From Bacillota bacterium (lineage in GTDB: Bacteria > Bacillota > Clostridia > Oscillospirales > Ruminococcaceae), in the NCBI GenBank assembly GCA_023391875.1, contig JAEWAB010000008.1, positions 1-26,626 of the forward strand: DNA of 26,626 bases. The letters run 5' to 3'. Of this stretch, positions 1-7,565 are shown in pieces. The notes beneath the pieces are model-generated. The model searched no databases and was not told the origin of the DNA. It worked only from the letters and a program-made list of their open reading frames with translations. The position numbers and the translations under genes were made by a program. How positions within the stretch are numbered: position 1 is the stretch's first letter; the number at the start of each line of letters is the position of its first letter.

Positions 1-236
1 GGAGGGAAAACTGATACACTATCGTAGTAAACTCGGCAAAAGCATGACATGCGGCCCCAGCCTTAGGTCATGCTTTTGTAGCTGCAAACTGCGGTTTGCA
101 GCTATTCCCTCGTTCACTCAATCGTAGTTTTGCTTTCTCCGCATCCGCAAGCCGCCACTCTCTTTTAGATTTGTACTTGTCTTGGATAGAGAGCGGCGCG
201 GGCAAACAGGCGGTAGCAGAATCTTCGATAGAGACC
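1..236. repeat. Long intergenic repeat with two perfect hairpins, copy 1
   Basis: About 235 bases recur at 19991-20226, nearly identical over the first ~125 bases and at the last ~45 (through the AGAATCTTCGATAGAGACCC end), with a more divergent middle. Two perfect hairpins sit in the conserved part. The first has 11-bp arms AAAAGCATGAC (38-48) and GTCATGCTTTT (67-77) around an 18-base loop. The second has 11-bp arms TAGCTGCAAAC (79-89) and GTTTGCAGCTA (94-104) around the loop TGCG. I see no convincing gene in it. It looks like a dispersed extragenic element, either palindromic or MITE-like. The rest of 1-426 holds only the promoter of the next gene. Confidence 0.85.
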
Positions 237-319
237 CCATTGCGTCCTCGGCGCCCCGTGGAAACAATAACATAGGCCCTAATAAAGGAAAAAATTCAAG
301 ACTGTTTTTGCAGATCTTA

Positions 320-348
320 TTGACAAAGCAAACGCCAGAGAATATACT
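320..348 (+). promoter_or_regulatory. Sigma-A type promoter of the methyltransferase
   Basis: The -35 box TTGACA (320-325) and -10 box TATACT (343-348) are separated by exactly 17 bases. Transcription would start near 355, which makes the ATG at 361 nearly leaderless and supports the downstream ATG at 427. Confidence 0.65.
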
Positions 349-426
349 GAACACAGTTGAATGATTGCTCAACTATTACAACCATGTGGGAAGCCGAATA
401 ATGAAAAGAGAGTAGGCGACATACGG

Positions 427-1041
427 ATGAAAACCTTTTGGGATCAATTTGCGTTTGCTTATGATATGGCTGAAAGCCTGAACAAGAAGGCATATCAAGC
501 GATGCTCTCAAAAATCGCCGCACATATACCGGAAAAGGCAAGGGTTCTGGAATGCGCGGCGGGAACGGGGGCAATATCCATCGCTGTTGCCCCAAAAGCA
601 GCAAGCGTTTTATGTACAGATTTATCCATACCAATGTTGGAGAAAGCGAGAAAAAAAGCGAAAAAAAGAGGCCTTGAAAATATCAGCTTCGCGGAGCGTA
701 ATCTGCTTCACCTTCCGGAGAAGAACGAAAGCTTTGATGTTGTCATTGCAGCCAATGTGATACATCTGCTTGATAATCCCAAAGAGGCCGTCGTGGAGCT
801 GTGGCGGGTAACAAAGTACAATGGATTACTGATTATACCGACCTTTCTGACGGATAAAAGTACTATGGGATTTTCAATATTATTGAGGCTATACCGTCTG
901 CTTGGTTTTCGCACGAAATACAGCTTCTCGGAAGCGGAATATAAACGAGTGCTCGATAACTGCGGGCTGCCAAAACCGAGCATTCAGGTAATAAAGGGAC
1001 GGATGCCGGTAGGATTCGCAGTATTTATGAGAGCTGAATAA
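427..1041 (+). CDS. Class I SAM-dependent methyltransferase (UbiE/Methyltransf_11-like)
   Basis: This 204-residue protein has the class I methyltransferase fold order. Motif I is the glycine-rich loop VLECAAGTGAISIAV, followed by an acidic strand-2 end (CTDLS) expected to hold the SAM ribose, then the motif SFDVVIAANVIHLLDNP, and a strand with GLLIIPTF. It would transfer a methyl group from SAM to an unknown small molecule or lipid in the cytoplasm. The C-terminal third (residues about 140-204) carries a hydrophobic stretch and a basic segment like other UbiE/phospholipid-N-methyltransferase-like proteins, but the substrate cannot be read from the sequence. I chose ATG 427 (MKTFWDQFAFAYD) because family members start there and because the promoter at 320-348 puts the earlier ATG at 361 almost at the transcript start. 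The ribosome binding site is weak. The next gene is convergent. Confidence 0.85.
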   Translation: MKTFWDQFAFAYDMAESLNKKAYQAMLSKIAAHIPEKARVLECAAGTGAISIAVAPKAASVLCTDLSIPMLEKARKKAKKRGLENISFAERNLLHLPEKNESFDVVIAANVIHLLDNPKEAVVELWRVTKYNGLLIIPTFLTDKSTMGFSILLRLYRLLGFRTKYSFSEAEYKRVLDNCGLPKPSIQVIKGRMPVGFAVFMRAE

Positions 1042-1185
1042 GCATACATACTTTTTCCTCAGCATCAATTATATATTCCAATATCGTCTGCGCAGGAAGA
1101 ACATAATAAGGTCAGCGAAACCTCACTCCCATGCGGCAGGAAGTTCTACCATAGAACGCCCTGCTTAGGATACAGTATAATTTGT

Positions 1186-2229
1186 TTATAAAACTATCTG
1201 CTGCAACCTTGTTAGTACACGAGTTTCTTCTGCATATATTTCTTTTATTCTATCAGACATATCCTGTAATAATTGTTTCTCTCCTGTTTGAGATAATTCC
1301 CACATGCAATCTCCTACCTTATCCCACTTTTCAGAGATGTCGATATACATTGAGCCTAGTTGCTTCATTTCTTCACTGCTGACGATATCACTTGCTTGTA
1401 TTAAAAAGTCTCCGTACATCCCTCTAAAAGCCCCACCGCCCGTACCGCCGTCAGCATTAATCATAAAGTAATTTGTCATTCCTGCCGTTTTTAATTTCTC
1501 CTCATCAAAGCTGCACCACTTTACTATTTCCTTGGAAAATTTGCGGATACCGTTTAAACCCAGTAATTGAGCAGAAGCATTTAACATATGATTACAAGTA
1601 TCTTTTATTGCTGACAGTATTATAGATTTTGTTACGGACTTGTAGTTATTAAGATCTATATCAAGGTATTTATTCTTTGAAGGAAAAGGTCTGGCATTGC
1701 TGCTTCGGGCTGCTTCTACCTGCTTATACTCTACCAAATGATAATCTTCAGCGATATATCCTTTTGGTGTTCTAACGGCATTATCAGCGTTATCTCTATC
1801 ACTTACATAGAACTTTTCTGCTTCATGATCATAACCGAATATAACTACCGCATGTCCGCCGAAATGGCTATCTTCATCCAAATTCAGATAATCGAGATAA
1901 GGCATATCCGTGTAAACTATAACGGGTCTATTATCATCTAGTAGTCTTAGTGTCTTATTAAAGGCAGCTTTATAGTTACTGCTTGATCTGCATTTTATTT
2001 CAATATTCAGCCTTTCGGCGAGTTTGTGCTCAAACTCAAAAGGCTTTATTCTCCCAGATACTAGCGGTGATTTAGCAAGATTAATATATACAAAAGATAA
2101 ACCTGAACCAATTCCAAAAATCATTTCTTCTGTAAGCGGGTGATGATAATATTCAAATACCTGTTTGAGTGCAGTGGTTATACAATGCTTTCCGCCACTG
2201 GTTTTGAACTCATGGATGATCTTCCTCAT
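1186..2229 (-). CDS. BtrH N-terminal domain / DUF4872-like protein
   Basis: This 347-residue protein resembles the BtrH_N plus DUF4872 architecture. In BtrH of butirosin biosynthesis this papain-like fold moves an acyl group from a carrier protein to an aminoglycoside. Visible catalytic candidates are Cys16 in GGKHCITTAL, His126 in FGGHAVVIFGYDH and an Asp at 144 or 146 in FYVSDRDN. The C-terminal half (about 190-347) is helical with a glycine-rich TNYFMINADGGTGGGAFR segment, as in DUF4872. No signal peptide is visible, so it is probably cytoplasmic. The ribosome binding site AAGGAG is well placed. No acyl carrier protein, AMP-ligase or NRPS gene lies beside it, so its partner is unknown. The gene is clearly more AT-rich than the chemoreceptor next to it, which suggests separate ancestry. 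It could also be a peptidase or a deamidase-like enzyme. Confidence 0.75.
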   Translation of the reverse strand: MRKIIHEFKTSGGKHCITTALKQVFEYYHHPLTEEMIFGIGSGLSFVYINLAKSPLVSGRIKPFEFEHKLAERLNIEIKCRSSSNYKAAFNKTLRLLDDNRPVIVYTDMPYLDYLNLDEDSHFGGHAVVIFGYDHEAEKFYVSDRDNADNAVRTPKGYIAEDYHLVEYKQVEAARSSNARPFPSKNKYLDIDLNNYKSVTKSIILSAIKDTCNHMLNASAQLLGLNGIRKFSKEIVKWCSFDEEKLKTAGMTNYFMINADGGTGGGAFRGMYGDFLIQASDIVSSEEMKQLGSMYIDISEKWDKVGDCMWELSQTGEKQLLQDMSDRIKEIYAEETRVLTRLQQIVL

Positions 2230-2330
2230 TTTGAATCATCTCCTTTACATCATTTTAGCATCTTCAATGTGACAACATTATGTCATGTTTAAAACCATCA
2301 AGTCTTTTATAACTGCAATTATCTACCACA

Positions 2331-2363
2331 AAAAACCAGTCGGGGAAACCCCGGCTGGTTTTT
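2331..2363 (-). terminator. Intrinsic terminator of the chemoreceptor gene
   Basis: The stem AAAAACCAG/CTGGTTTTT plus CGGGG/CCCCG closes on an AAA loop. Read on the minus strand it is followed by a T run. It lies 24 bases past the stop of the chemoreceptor gene. Confidence 0.8.
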
Positions 2364-2386
2364 CGCTTTTATAGAGAAACTTCGCA

Positions 2387-4516
2387 TTACCACGCGGTTT
2401 CGATATCCTGCACGCCCGAGGCAGCAAAATCGCCGCCCTTGAGCTGAAAACGGTCTATCTGCTCGCGCAGCATGGTCGCCTGGCTGGAAAGCTCCTCGCT
2501 CGCGGCGGCGCTCTCTTCGGCGGTGGCGGAGTTGGTCTGCACCACCAGTGCGATCTGCTCCACGCCCTTGTTGATCTGCTCGATGGCGCTCGCCTGCTCG
2601 GAGGAGGCGGTGTTGATGTTGCCCACCGAGGCCTCTACCAGCTTGGTTTTCTCCACAACGCTTTCGAGCGCCTTCGCGGTCTGCCCCGCGATCTTAGCGC
2701 CATTTTCCACACTCTGCACCGAGCTTTCAATCAGCGCGGTGGTCTGCTTGGCCGCGTCAGCGGACTTGGAGGCGAGGTTGCGCACCTCGTCGGCCACCAC
2801 CGCGAAGCCCTTGCCCGCGGCGCCCGCGCGTGCGGCCTCCACCGCCGCGTTGAGCGCCAGAATGTTGGTCTGGAACGCAATATCGTCAATTACCTTGATG
2901 ATTTTGCTGATCTCACGCGAGGAGTCGTTAATCTCGTTCATCGCGTCGGTCATGCTCTGCATGTAGCCGTTGCTCTGGTCGATCTCGCTGCCCACCTGGC
3001 TCACATAGCCCGCCGCCGTTCTCACATATTCGGCGTTCTGGCGAACCTTATCGGATACCTCGGTGATGGAGGCGGAAAGCTGCTGTATCGAGCTGGCCTG
3101 TTCCACCGAGCCCTGCGAGAGCGACTGCGCACCGCACGAAACCTGCTCGGCGCCCGCGTTCACCTGCTCGGCGGCCTCCCGTATCACGGAAAGCGCGCGG
3201 TTTAATTCCTCGGTGATGGTCATCAGCGACCCCTTGATGGGGGCGAAATCGCCCACGTAGTCGCCCTGCGTCTCGGTGGTGAGGTTCCCCCGCGCAAGCT
3301 CGCCGAGGGTGTGGGAGATATCCCGCACATAGCCGCTCAAGGTGCTGCCCGTTTCGCGGAACACCTCCGCGAGGGTGCCGAACTCGTCCTTGGTATGTAC
3401 GTTGATCTCCGCCGAGAGGTTGCCGTTCTTCATGTCCTCCGCGGCCTGCACGACTGTCTCAAGCGGCTTCACGGAGCGCCGGATGAGCAGCATAATCAGC
3501 CCGGAGAGCACAAACAGGCCACACAATGAGATGAGCGCGACCACCCACAAAATGCCGCTTACGCTGCTAAGCGCCTCGGATTTGCTCACCACAAACGCGC
3601 TGGAAAGGCTCTGGTCGATGCCCTCTACCACCACGGGCACGTGCACCTTATAGGCATCGCCGCCGTAGATGGCGTTGATGTCGTCGAACAGGTCCTGCGT
3701 ACCGGTCTTGGTGATGTCTAAGATATGCTCGCTCTGCGCGTTCGCCGCGTCTGTACCCAATTTGCCGCCGGAGGCGCCGTAGGCGGTGCCCATGAGCGAT
3801 TTATCGGCGGAGTGCGCGAGGTAGGCGCCGTTGTTGGAAAGGATATAGCTGTAAGCCGTCTTATAGCCGCCCATATCGTAGGTAAGCTCGTTGATGGTAT
3901 CGGCAAGGATGTCGCAGTTGGACACCCCTAAAAACCGCCCGCTGTTATCCAAAATCGGCTCGCTGATGCTGATGAGCCAAACCGTCTCGCCGTTTGTAAG
4001 GGTATAGCTGTACGGCTCGGTGATGTAGGGCTTTAGGGTCGCCTTAGTAACCGCGTAGTATTCCCCTTCGTTGTAATCCTTATAGTCGTTGAGCAGGTCG
4101 AACTTCAGGCTGTCGCCGTCGCGGTACGCGTAGTAGGATAAGCCGTCCGGCGTATTTGTGAAAAATGCGTTCGGTTCCAGCGCAATGTAGGTCGCGAATA
4201 TTCTGTTGTCACTCAGCGCGGAATACAGCAGCTTTGTAAGCGGGACTGTCGCCACGCTTTGCTCCATGCCCTGATACTGTAAAACCGCCTTGGACAAAAC
4301 GCTCGCCTGAGCCTGCATGTTATTGAGGTAGCCCGAGGCCAGATTCGCGTTCTCTTCCGCCAGAAACTCGATTTTTTCCTGGGTGTTGTTCTCTACCAGC
4401 GGTAGCAGTACGAGGTACAGCGCAGCCGTAATAACCGCCATGACCACCGCGATACCCACGGCTGCCTGCAAGGGAATCTTAATTGCCAACCGGTTCAGTA
4501 GCTTTGTCGTTTTCAA
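2387..4516 (-). CDS. Methyl-accepting chemotaxis protein with dCache sensor
   Basis: This 709-residue membrane chemoreceptor has a short basic N-terminus, TM1 at about residues 17-41 and an extracellular dCache-type ligand domain at about 45-315 (the segment YYAVTKATLKPYITEPY...TLTNGETVWLISISEPI is typical). TM2 lies at about 320-345, then HAMP at about 345-398 and a second HAMP-like stretch at about 399-435. The long cytoplasmic signalling coil carries the invariant hairpin tip around residues 546-580 (FQTNILALNAAVEAARAG...FAVVADEVRNLA), which contacts CheA and CheW. Glutamine/glutamate-rich methylation regions flank the tip. It would sense an extracellular small molecule, which the sequence does not name. 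The start is a TTG at 4516, since no upstream ATG exists and the next Met is inside TM1. The ribosome binding site is poor. It is monocistronic, with its own promoter and terminator. Confidence 0.95.
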   Translation of the reverse strand: MKTTKLLNRLAIKIPLQAAVGIAVVMAVITAALYLVLLPLVENNTQEKIEFLAEENANLASGYLNNMQAQASVLSKAVLQYQGMEQSVATVPLTKLLYSALSDNRIFATYIALEPNAFFTNTPDGLSYYAYRDGDSLKFDLLNDYKDYNEGEYYAVTKATLKPYITEPYSYTLTNGETVWLISISEPILDNSGRFLGVSNCDILADTINELTYDMGGYKTAYSYILSNNGAYLAHSADKSLMGTAYGASGGKLGTDAANAQSEHILDITKTGTQDLFDDINAIYGGDAYKVHVPVVVEGIDQSLSSAFVVSKSEALSSVSGILWVVALISLCGLFVLSGLIMLLIRRSVKPLETVVQAAEDMKNGNLSAEINVHTKDEFGTLAEVFRETGSTLSGYVRDISHTLGELARGNLTTETQGDYVGDFAPIKGSLMTITEELNRALSVIREAAEQVNAGAEQVSCGAQSLSQGSVEQASSIQQLSASITEVSDKVRQNAEYVRTAAGYVSQVGSEIDQSNGYMQSMTDAMNEINDSSREISKIIKVIDDIAFQTNILALNAAVEAARAGAAGKGFAVVADEVRNLASKSADAAKQTTALIESSVQSVENGAKIAGQTAKALESVVEKTKLVEASVGNINTASSEQASAIEQINKGVEQIALVVQTNSATAEESAAASEELSSQATMLREQIDRFQLKGGDFAASGVQDIETAW

Positions 4517-4582
4517 AGATGTCAGCTCGTTTCTTTTTAAAGTTTGTTAAAAATGTTTGCATCAGCGAACATATCTAATTAT

Positions 4583-4611
4583 ATTTTATTCCTTTTTAAC
4601 AAACGCGTCAA
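4583..4611 (-). promoter_or_regulatory. Sigma-A type promoter of the chemoreceptor
   Basis: On the minus strand, TTGACG (4611-4606) and TAAAAT (4588-4583) are 17 bases apart, about 70 bases upstream of the TTG start. No sigma-D-like (TAAA-N15-GCCGATAT) motility promoter is visible. Confidence 0.55.
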
Positions 4612-4720
4612 GCGAATATTGGTAAAAATTCAGGTATTTGCATATAACACGTCGAAAGTTAATGCCTTTTGGAACTTCAATCTGCCATCCTTATTTATAT
4701 TGACAATGCTTTTTGCCGTT

Positions 4721-4753
4721 AAAAGAAAGCAGGCGCCAATACGGCACCTGCTT
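4721..4753 (-). terminator. Intrinsic terminator of the Fpg-like gene
   Basis: An 11-bp stem (AAGCAGGTGCC/GGCGCCTGCTT on the minus strand, one G-U pair) with loop GTATT is followed by TCTTTT, 27 bases past the stop codon. Confidence 0.8.
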
Positions 4754-4779
4754 AGGCTTGGGATATCGGATTGTCGATA

Positions 4780-5610
4780 TTATACAAGCTTCTGACAGCC
4801 TGTGCAGTAGTAGATACTGCCGCCGAGGTAGGCCTCTTTTTTAATGCCCGAGCCGCACACAAGGCAGGGCATGTCTACAGTGTTTTTGCTTAGGATGCTC
4901 ACGTACCCGCCCGTATTGCCGAACAGGTCGCGCTCGGTGTCGCGCCCACCCGCCTGCGCCATGGCAGCGAGGGTGTGCTTCACCGCTTGGTAAAGCGCCG
5001 CAAGCTCGGCGTCCGAAAGGGTGCCCATCTTGCGCTTGGGGTGCAGGCGCGCGCCCCACAGGATATCCTGAAGTACGCCGTTGCCGAGGCCCGGGATGCG
5101 CTGCTCGGTGGCCAAAAAGGCCTTTGCGGAAAGCTTTGCAAAGCCCTTGCAGGCAAAAAGTGCGGTAAAATAAGCCTCGTCAAAGGTATCGGTGAGCGGG
5201 GAGGGCTTTTCCTTGGCGACGAGGTAGTAGGGGTTTTGGTTCTCGCCGTCGATAAACGCGCTGATGCCGCCGTACATCTGCACCACCCCCACCAGCGAGG
5301 AGCCGTCCTCCAGCACAAGATGAAGCTGATGCCTTGCGGGCACAGGCTCGCCGGGCTTTAGCAGGCGGAGGTTTACGCCGTCCTGCAGCAGCAGCCGCGT
5401 GTTCCCCATGCAGATTTCAACGTTCCCCCCTATGGCGTACGCGCCGTCAATCCTTCTGCCGGAAAGCAGCATGTTGTAGGAGAGCGGGTCTCCGAAGTAC
5501 CAGGTGAGCTTGTGGGGGGAGGTATTTGCGACCGCCGATCGTATCTCTTTGCCCGCGACGGTATCGGTGAGCTGGCGGGCAAGCGTCGCGGCCTCGGGAA
5601 TCTCAAGCAT
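4780..5610 (-). CDS. Fpg/Nei-family (H2TH) protein lacking the catalytic N-terminal proline
   Basis: This 276-residue protein has the formamidopyrimidine/endonuclease VIII layout. It has an N-terminal beta-sandwich, a helix-two-turn-helix region at about residues 150-195 including the PGLGNGVLQDILW segment with the conserved Asn, and a C-terminal zinc finger (C249, C252, C269, C272). Active Fpg/Nei enzymes begin MPELPE or MPEGPE and use Pro2 as the Schiff-base nucleophile with Glu3. Here the start is MLEIPEA, so Glu3 is kept but Pro2 is Leu. Methionine before leucine is normally not removed, so the N-terminal amine nucleophile would also be blocked. The DNA-contacting Arg of the Fpg zinc finger is a Gly at about 264. 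I therefore expect DNA binding without the usual lyase chemistry, or a changed chemistry. The ribosome binding site AAAGGAGG is strong and fixes the start. Confidence 0.85.
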   Translation of the reverse strand: MLEIPEAATLARQLTDTVAGKEIRSAVANTSPHKLTWYFGDPLSYNMLLSGRRIDGAYAIGGNVEICMGNTRLLLQDGVNLRLLKPGEPVPARHQLHLVLEDGSSLVGVVQMYGGISAFIDGENQNPYYLVAKEKPSPLTDTFDEAYFTALFACKGFAKLSAKAFLATEQRIPGLGNGVLQDILWGARLHPKRKMGTLSDAELAALYQAVKHTLAAMAQAGGRDTERDLFGNTGGYVSILSKNTVDMPCLVCGSGIKKEAYLGGSIYYCTGCQKLV

Positions 5611-5700
5611 AGGACATCCTCCTTTGTTTGGGGCTTAGTATGGTATAGGGACGGGCGTTATAAAAAGCCGGTCTCCAATTAGCATGATATTACCATATAG

Positions 5701-5723
5701 AATATGACGCTGTATGTCATATT
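5701..5723. promoter_or_regulatory. Perfect inverted repeat upstream of the Fpg-like gene
   Basis: Arms AATATGAC (5701-5708) and GTCATATT (5716-5723) are perfectly complementary around a 7-base spacer, about 90 bases upstream of the Fpg-like start. It could be an operator or a small hairpin. There is no T run on either side. Confidence 0.4.
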
Positions 5724-5921
5724 ATTGTTAAAAAGATGGATGTACAAAGGATACTCTATTAATGTATAGAATAACCCTATGTTGATCGTATGGGGGAAAT
5801 CGACCCTGCATCGTCAGATTTACATAGATTCAGGGACGTCGGGGACGCTATCCTATACAATAAGGAGACGCGCCGCAGAATAACACGGCGGGTATATTCC
5901 ACGGCGAGTATACCCCACACC

Positions 5922-6544
5922 GGGGCAGACACATGGGTCTGCCCCTACGAGCGTCTAACGGTTATGCCGTAGGGGCGAACCCGTGTGTTCGCCCTGTTAA
6001 AAGGAGCGACGCCCCCTGCAACGCGGCAACAGGGTTGTAGGGGAGACCTGTGGTCTCCCGCGGATTCCATCCGGCGTACGGGTAGACCGCGGGAGCGCAA
6101 TGCGATCCCCTACATAGGGCCGCAATTGGTAGGCGGTGGACAACCGCGAGCGAACACAATACGCGCCCCCACATTCAAACCCGTTGGTCTCGGGTAAATG
6201 CGGGTGGGAGAACCCCGCCCCTGCTGGTACCGCGAAATTGATGGCGTAGGGACAGGGCTTGCCCCTGTCCGTTTTCGGCGCGGCAATAGAGTTTCGGAAC
6301 GGTCAAGGCCGTTACCTACAAAATTGATTTACCGCAAAACGACACGGGGGTTGTTCCCTGCGGGGCGTCTGGTGATGCCGTAGGGGCGAACTGTGTTCGC
6401 CCGCGGATGAGGCCGGTCGCGGGTATGTGTGAGGACGAACACGCAGGTTCACATCCCTACGGTATTAAAGGGTAATTTTGTAGGGGTAGACCCATGCGTC
6501 TGCCCGATGCGGCATGCCCGCGGGCGCACACAGTGCGCCCCTAC
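5922..6544. repeat. Cluster of short GGGG...CCCC hairpin repeats
   Basis: The ~1 kb without a gene (5611-6620) is packed with short hairpins. They are GGGGCAGAC/GTCTGCCCC (5922-5945), GGGCGAAC/GTTCGCCC (5973-5994 and 6384-6402), GGGAGACC/GGTCTCCC (6041-6059), GGACAGGG/CCCTGTCC (6250-6270), GGGTAGAC/GTCTGCCC (about 6484-6505) and GGGCGCAC/GTGCGCCC (6522-6540). Most begin after GTAGGGG or end before CCCCTAC, have 3-6 base loops and lack T runs, so they are not ordinary terminators. The stem cores differ from unit to unit while staying complementary. Short open frames here are translations of the repeats and I do not count them as genes. Confidence 0.85.
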
Positions 6545-6620
6545 TCCACATTGACCAACACGGTGTGTCAACCGCGGGACATCGGGGACGCCGTTCCCCG
6601 CAATTTAAGGGCTACCGGCG

Positions 6621-7526
6621 TTATTCGTATAGCGCCAGCATTCGCTTCACACGCGCGGCAAGCTCGCTGCGCACCTCGGCGGGGCTTACCAGCTCGGCCA
6701 GCTCGCCGTAGGAGAGCAGGTACCCATACATCCATTCCCCCAGCGGGAAATCGACCGTCACCGTAAAGCTGCCGTCGGGGTTTTTGACGATGTTCTCCTC
6801 GTCGTACTCGTCATACACGCGGTAGGCCAGCTGCGCGTCGATATGCAGGGTTATGGCCTGCATGGTGAAGCCGAAGGAGTGCTCGTTCTCGACATAAGGC
6901 TGGTCGGGCAGCTCCCGCACAAAGGCCTCCCCCGTATTGATTAGGTTTTTAATGCGCGACAGCTTAAACAGGCGCAGACCGCCCTTGTTGCGGCAGAAGG
7001 CGTAGAGGTACCAGCCCTGCCCCTTAAACAGCAGCTTGAGCGGCTCCGCCGTGCGCGTACTCTTTTCGCCCATCGCGTTGTAATAATCAAACGAGAGTAC
7101 CTCGCTGTGCAAAATACTCTGCTTGAGCAGTGCAAACTTCTCGCGCTCCCTCACCCCGCCGCCCCAGTGGGAAAAGTCCACGTCCAGCCACGACGCGTGC
7201 TTTTTGCCGAACAGCGCCGCGAGCTTGGTAAGCGCCTCTCCGGCGCCGGGCACCTCCATGGCGGAAAGCCCCTGCAAACTTGCGAGGATATCCTGCTGCT
7301 CCTGCTCCGTAAAAAGCGATTTATCGAGCGTAAAGCCGCCCAGCAGGCGGATGCCGCCGTGCTTGCCCTTGCAGGTGTAAACGGGGATGCCCGCGCCGCT
7401 TAATACGTCGATGTCGCGGTAAACCGTGCGCACCGAGATCTCGAACCGCTCGGCGAACTCCGCCGCCGTTACGCTGCCCCGCTCCAAAAGCAGGTATACC
7501 ATCTCAAACAGGCGCTGCATCTGCAT
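6621..7526 (-). CDS. HTH-WYL transcriptional regulator
   Basis: This 301-residue protein starts with an HTH_11-type winged helix (residues 1-60, including SVTAAEFAERFEISVRTVYRDID) that binds DNA. The WYL domain at about 135-205 contains the literal signature in GQGWYLYAFCRN and the arginine-rich RLFKLSRIKNL. A WCX-like C-terminal extension at about 220-300 completes the YobV/YafY-type layout. Such proteins are ligand-controlled repressors or activators. The nature of the WYL ligand here is unknown. ATG 7526 follows GGAG at an 8-base spacing. It lies only 39 bases downstream of the solute-binding protein gene on the same strand, so the two are probably cotranscribed and it may control that locus. 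No T-rich terminator follows; the hairpin repeat field begins directly after it. Confidence 0.9.
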   Translation of the reverse strand: MQMQRLFEMVYLLLERGSVTAAEFAERFEISVRTVYRDIDVLSGAGIPVYTCKGKHGGIRLLGGFTLDKSLFTEQEQQDILASLQGLSAMEVPGAGEALTKLAALFGKKHASWLDVDFSHWGGGVREREKFALLKQSILHSEVLSFDYYNAMGEKSTRTAEPLKLLFKGQGWYLYAFCRNKGGLRLFKLSRIKNLINTGEAFVRELPDQPYVENEHSFGFTMQAITLHIDAQLAYRVYDEYDEENIVKNPDGSFTVTVDFPLGEWMYGYLLSYGELAELVSPAEVRSELAARVKRMLALYE

Positions 7527-7565
7527 AGGCGTCGCTCCTTCCCTTTCGCTTTGTCTCTCTGTATA

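Noticed and set aside
2387..4516. A CheR-tethering pentapeptide at the chemoreceptor C-terminus
   Set aside because: The end reads DIETAW, which lacks the NWETF-type xWxxF order.
4544..4795. An 83-codon plus-strand frame between the chemoreceptor and the Fpg-like gene
   Set aside because: It covers the chemoreceptor promoter and the Fpg-like terminator, and its composition is that of non-coding AT-rich DNA.
5922..6544. A CRISPR array
   Set aside because: The units are irregularly spaced hairpins with differing cores, without constant repeats and equal-length spacers, and no cas gene is near.
5790..6766. Short Arg/Pro-rich frames in the hairpin repeat cluster
   Set aside because: They are translations of palindromic GC-rich repeats.
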